Source: Bryobacteraceae bacterium
Lineage (GTDB): Bacteria > Acidobacteriota > Terriglobia > Bryobacterales > Bryobacteraceae
Assembly: GCA_030036985.1 (NCBI GenBank)
Contig: JASHSD010000184.1
Location: forward strand, 1 to 7,178
DNA length: 7,178 nt
Reading direction: 5' to 3'
Position 1 is the stretch's first letter, and each line of letters opens with the position of its first letter. Under the pieces are notes generated by a model. That model was not told the origin of the DNA. It made no database searches and saw nothing but the letters and a program-made list of their open reading frames with translations. The position numbers were made by a program, and so were the translations under genes. Positions 6,537 to 7,178 of the stretch are shown piece by piece.

Positions 6537-7136
6537 ATGGCGACGCTTTCCGCGATCGCGGCCACCACGCAGGCGATCATCAGAGTCCTCGAGAGCAGCT
6601 ACGATCCCGCGCAGTTCAACAACGCCTCGATGCAGTTCCAGGTCTACGTGTCGAACGACTTCCTGAATCCGATGGATGAAGGCGTTTCCCTCCTGCTCTA
6701 CCGCATCTTCCCCGAGGGAACGTACCGCACGCCTCCCGGCAGAGTGCAGCCCAACGGAACGAGAGGCCCAAGCAAGCTGCCTCTGGAGCTGCACTTCCTT
6801 CTGACCGCGTGGGCCAAGACGGCGTCTCTGCAGCATGAACTTGCGGGCTGGATGATGCGCACGCTCGAAGACAACGCGGTGCTCTATCCGAGCCTGCTGA
6901 ACAGCTACAAACCGGATGTTTTTTATCCGGAGGAGACTGTCGAAATAGCTCTCGCGCAGTTGAGCACCGAGGATCTGTTCGATATCTGGGACGTCATCAT
7001 CCGCCATGTCTACCAGCTTTCCGTCCCGTACGTGGCGCGTGTGGTGAAGATCGAGTCGACGCTGACGAACCCGCCCGGCGCGCGGGTGCAGCAGCGATCG
7101 ATGGACTACCGGAACGTGACGCCGAGCGGCGATTGA
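6537..7136 (+). CDS. DUF4255 / Pvc16 N-terminal domain protein, contractile injection system tail-terminator or cap subunit
   Basis: This 199-aa protein matches the DUF4255 (Pvc16_N) pattern across most of its length: an N-terminal helix IAATTQAIIRVLES (7-20), strand SLLLYRIFPE (51-60), the signature LPLELHFLLTAWAKT (81-95), helix ELAGWMMRTLEDNAVL (101-116), then LSTEDLFDIWD (142-152) and LSVPYVARVVKIEST (161-175). In Photorhabdus virulence cassettes and the antifeeding prophage, Pvc16/Afp16 caps the sheath and inner tube at the top of the particle and governs tail length. The protein is shorter than Afp16 (about 290 aa) and probably consists of the N-terminal domain plus a short tail. ATG 6537 has GGGAAGG at 9 bases and starts four bases after the upstream stop. 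The gene family normally sits at or near one end of an eCIS operon, so sheath, tube and baseplate genes are expected further right. There is no signal peptide; it should assemble in the cytoplasm. Confidence 0.85.
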   Translation: MATLSAIAATTQAIIRVLESSYDPAQFNNASMQFQVYVSNDFLNPMDEGVSLLLYRIFPEGTYRTPPGRVQPNGTRGPSKLPLELHFLLTAWAKTASLQHELAGWMMRTLEDNAVLYPSLLNSYKPDVFYPEETVEIALAQLSTEDLFDIWDVIIRHVYQLSVPYVARVVKIESTLTNPPGARVQQRSMDYRNVTPSGD

Positions 7137-7145
7137 GGCAGATGG

Positions 7146-7178
7146 ATGGGAACGGCGATCAACGCGGTATACGGTCCG
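7146..7178 (+). CDS. Start of the next gene in the operon, truncated by the window edge
   Basis: ATG 7146 follows the Pvc16-type gene's stop by nine bases, with TGAGG (7134-7138) as a Shine-Dalgarno at 7 bases, and reads MGTAINAVYGP to the window edge. An ATG at 7142 in another frame also stays open, but its Shine-Dalgarno spacing is only 3 bases. Eleven codons cannot identify the product. By position it is probably the next eCIS gene. Confidence 0.35.
   Translation, partial: MGTAINAVYGP

Noticed and set aside
6372..7007. 211-aa frame on the - strand
   Set aside because: It is antisense to both the winged-helix gene and the Pvc16-type gene, which have coherent products and start signals.
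1..7178. CRISPR arrays, tRNA or rRNA genes, insertion sequences, attachment sites
   Set aside because: No regularly spaced repeats, no cloverleaf or rRNA sequence, no transposase or integrase product and no flanking terminal repeats were seen.

Overview
The window looks like chromosomal DNA of a GC-rich Gram-negative bacterium, most likely an acidobacterium. The main reason is a large Oar-type TonB-dependent receptor: signal peptide, carboxypeptidase-like regulatory domain, plug, long barrel and terminal Phe, with wording (RAEFTNIFNRTE near the C-terminus) typical of the expanded acidobacterial family. This assignment is inference; no rRNA or tRNA is present to confirm it.

Layout. Bases 1-369 are the 3' end of an ilvD-like dihydroxy-acid dehydratase gene on the + strand. 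It converges on the receptor gene, which fills 501-4088 on the - strand, and a 9-bp perfect hairpin lies between the two stops. A divergent intergenic region of about 610 bases (4089-4700) holds a candidate promoter for each direction, an AT-rich palindrome and a structured leader. It is followed at 4701-6050 by a sigma-54 (RpoN) activator of the NtrC type with a receiver-like N-terminus that has lost its phosphoacceptor, an AAA+ domain with GAFTDA in place of GAFTGA, and a Fis-type helix-turn-helix.

Downstream of the activator lies a 194-base gap with a terminator-like hairpin, a perfect 10-bp palindrome and a good -24/-12 sigma-54 promoter match (TGGAAA-N5-TTGCT, GG-N10-GC spacing). This promoter match lies directly in front of a tight gene pair: a 95-aa winged-helix-like protein (6245-6532) and a DUF4255/Pvc16-N protein (6537-7136). 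Pvc16/Afp16 proteins are tail-terminator or cap subunits of extracellular contractile injection systems (eCIS; PVC, Afp, MAC relatives). A further reading frame begins at about 7146 and runs off the window.

Interpretation. The right-hand third is probably the regulatory head of an eCIS operon: an RpoN activator, its likely target promoter, a small DNA-binding-like protein and the first structural gene. The left two thirds are ordinary chromosomal genes. The link between the activator and the eCIS operon is inferred from position and the promoter motif.
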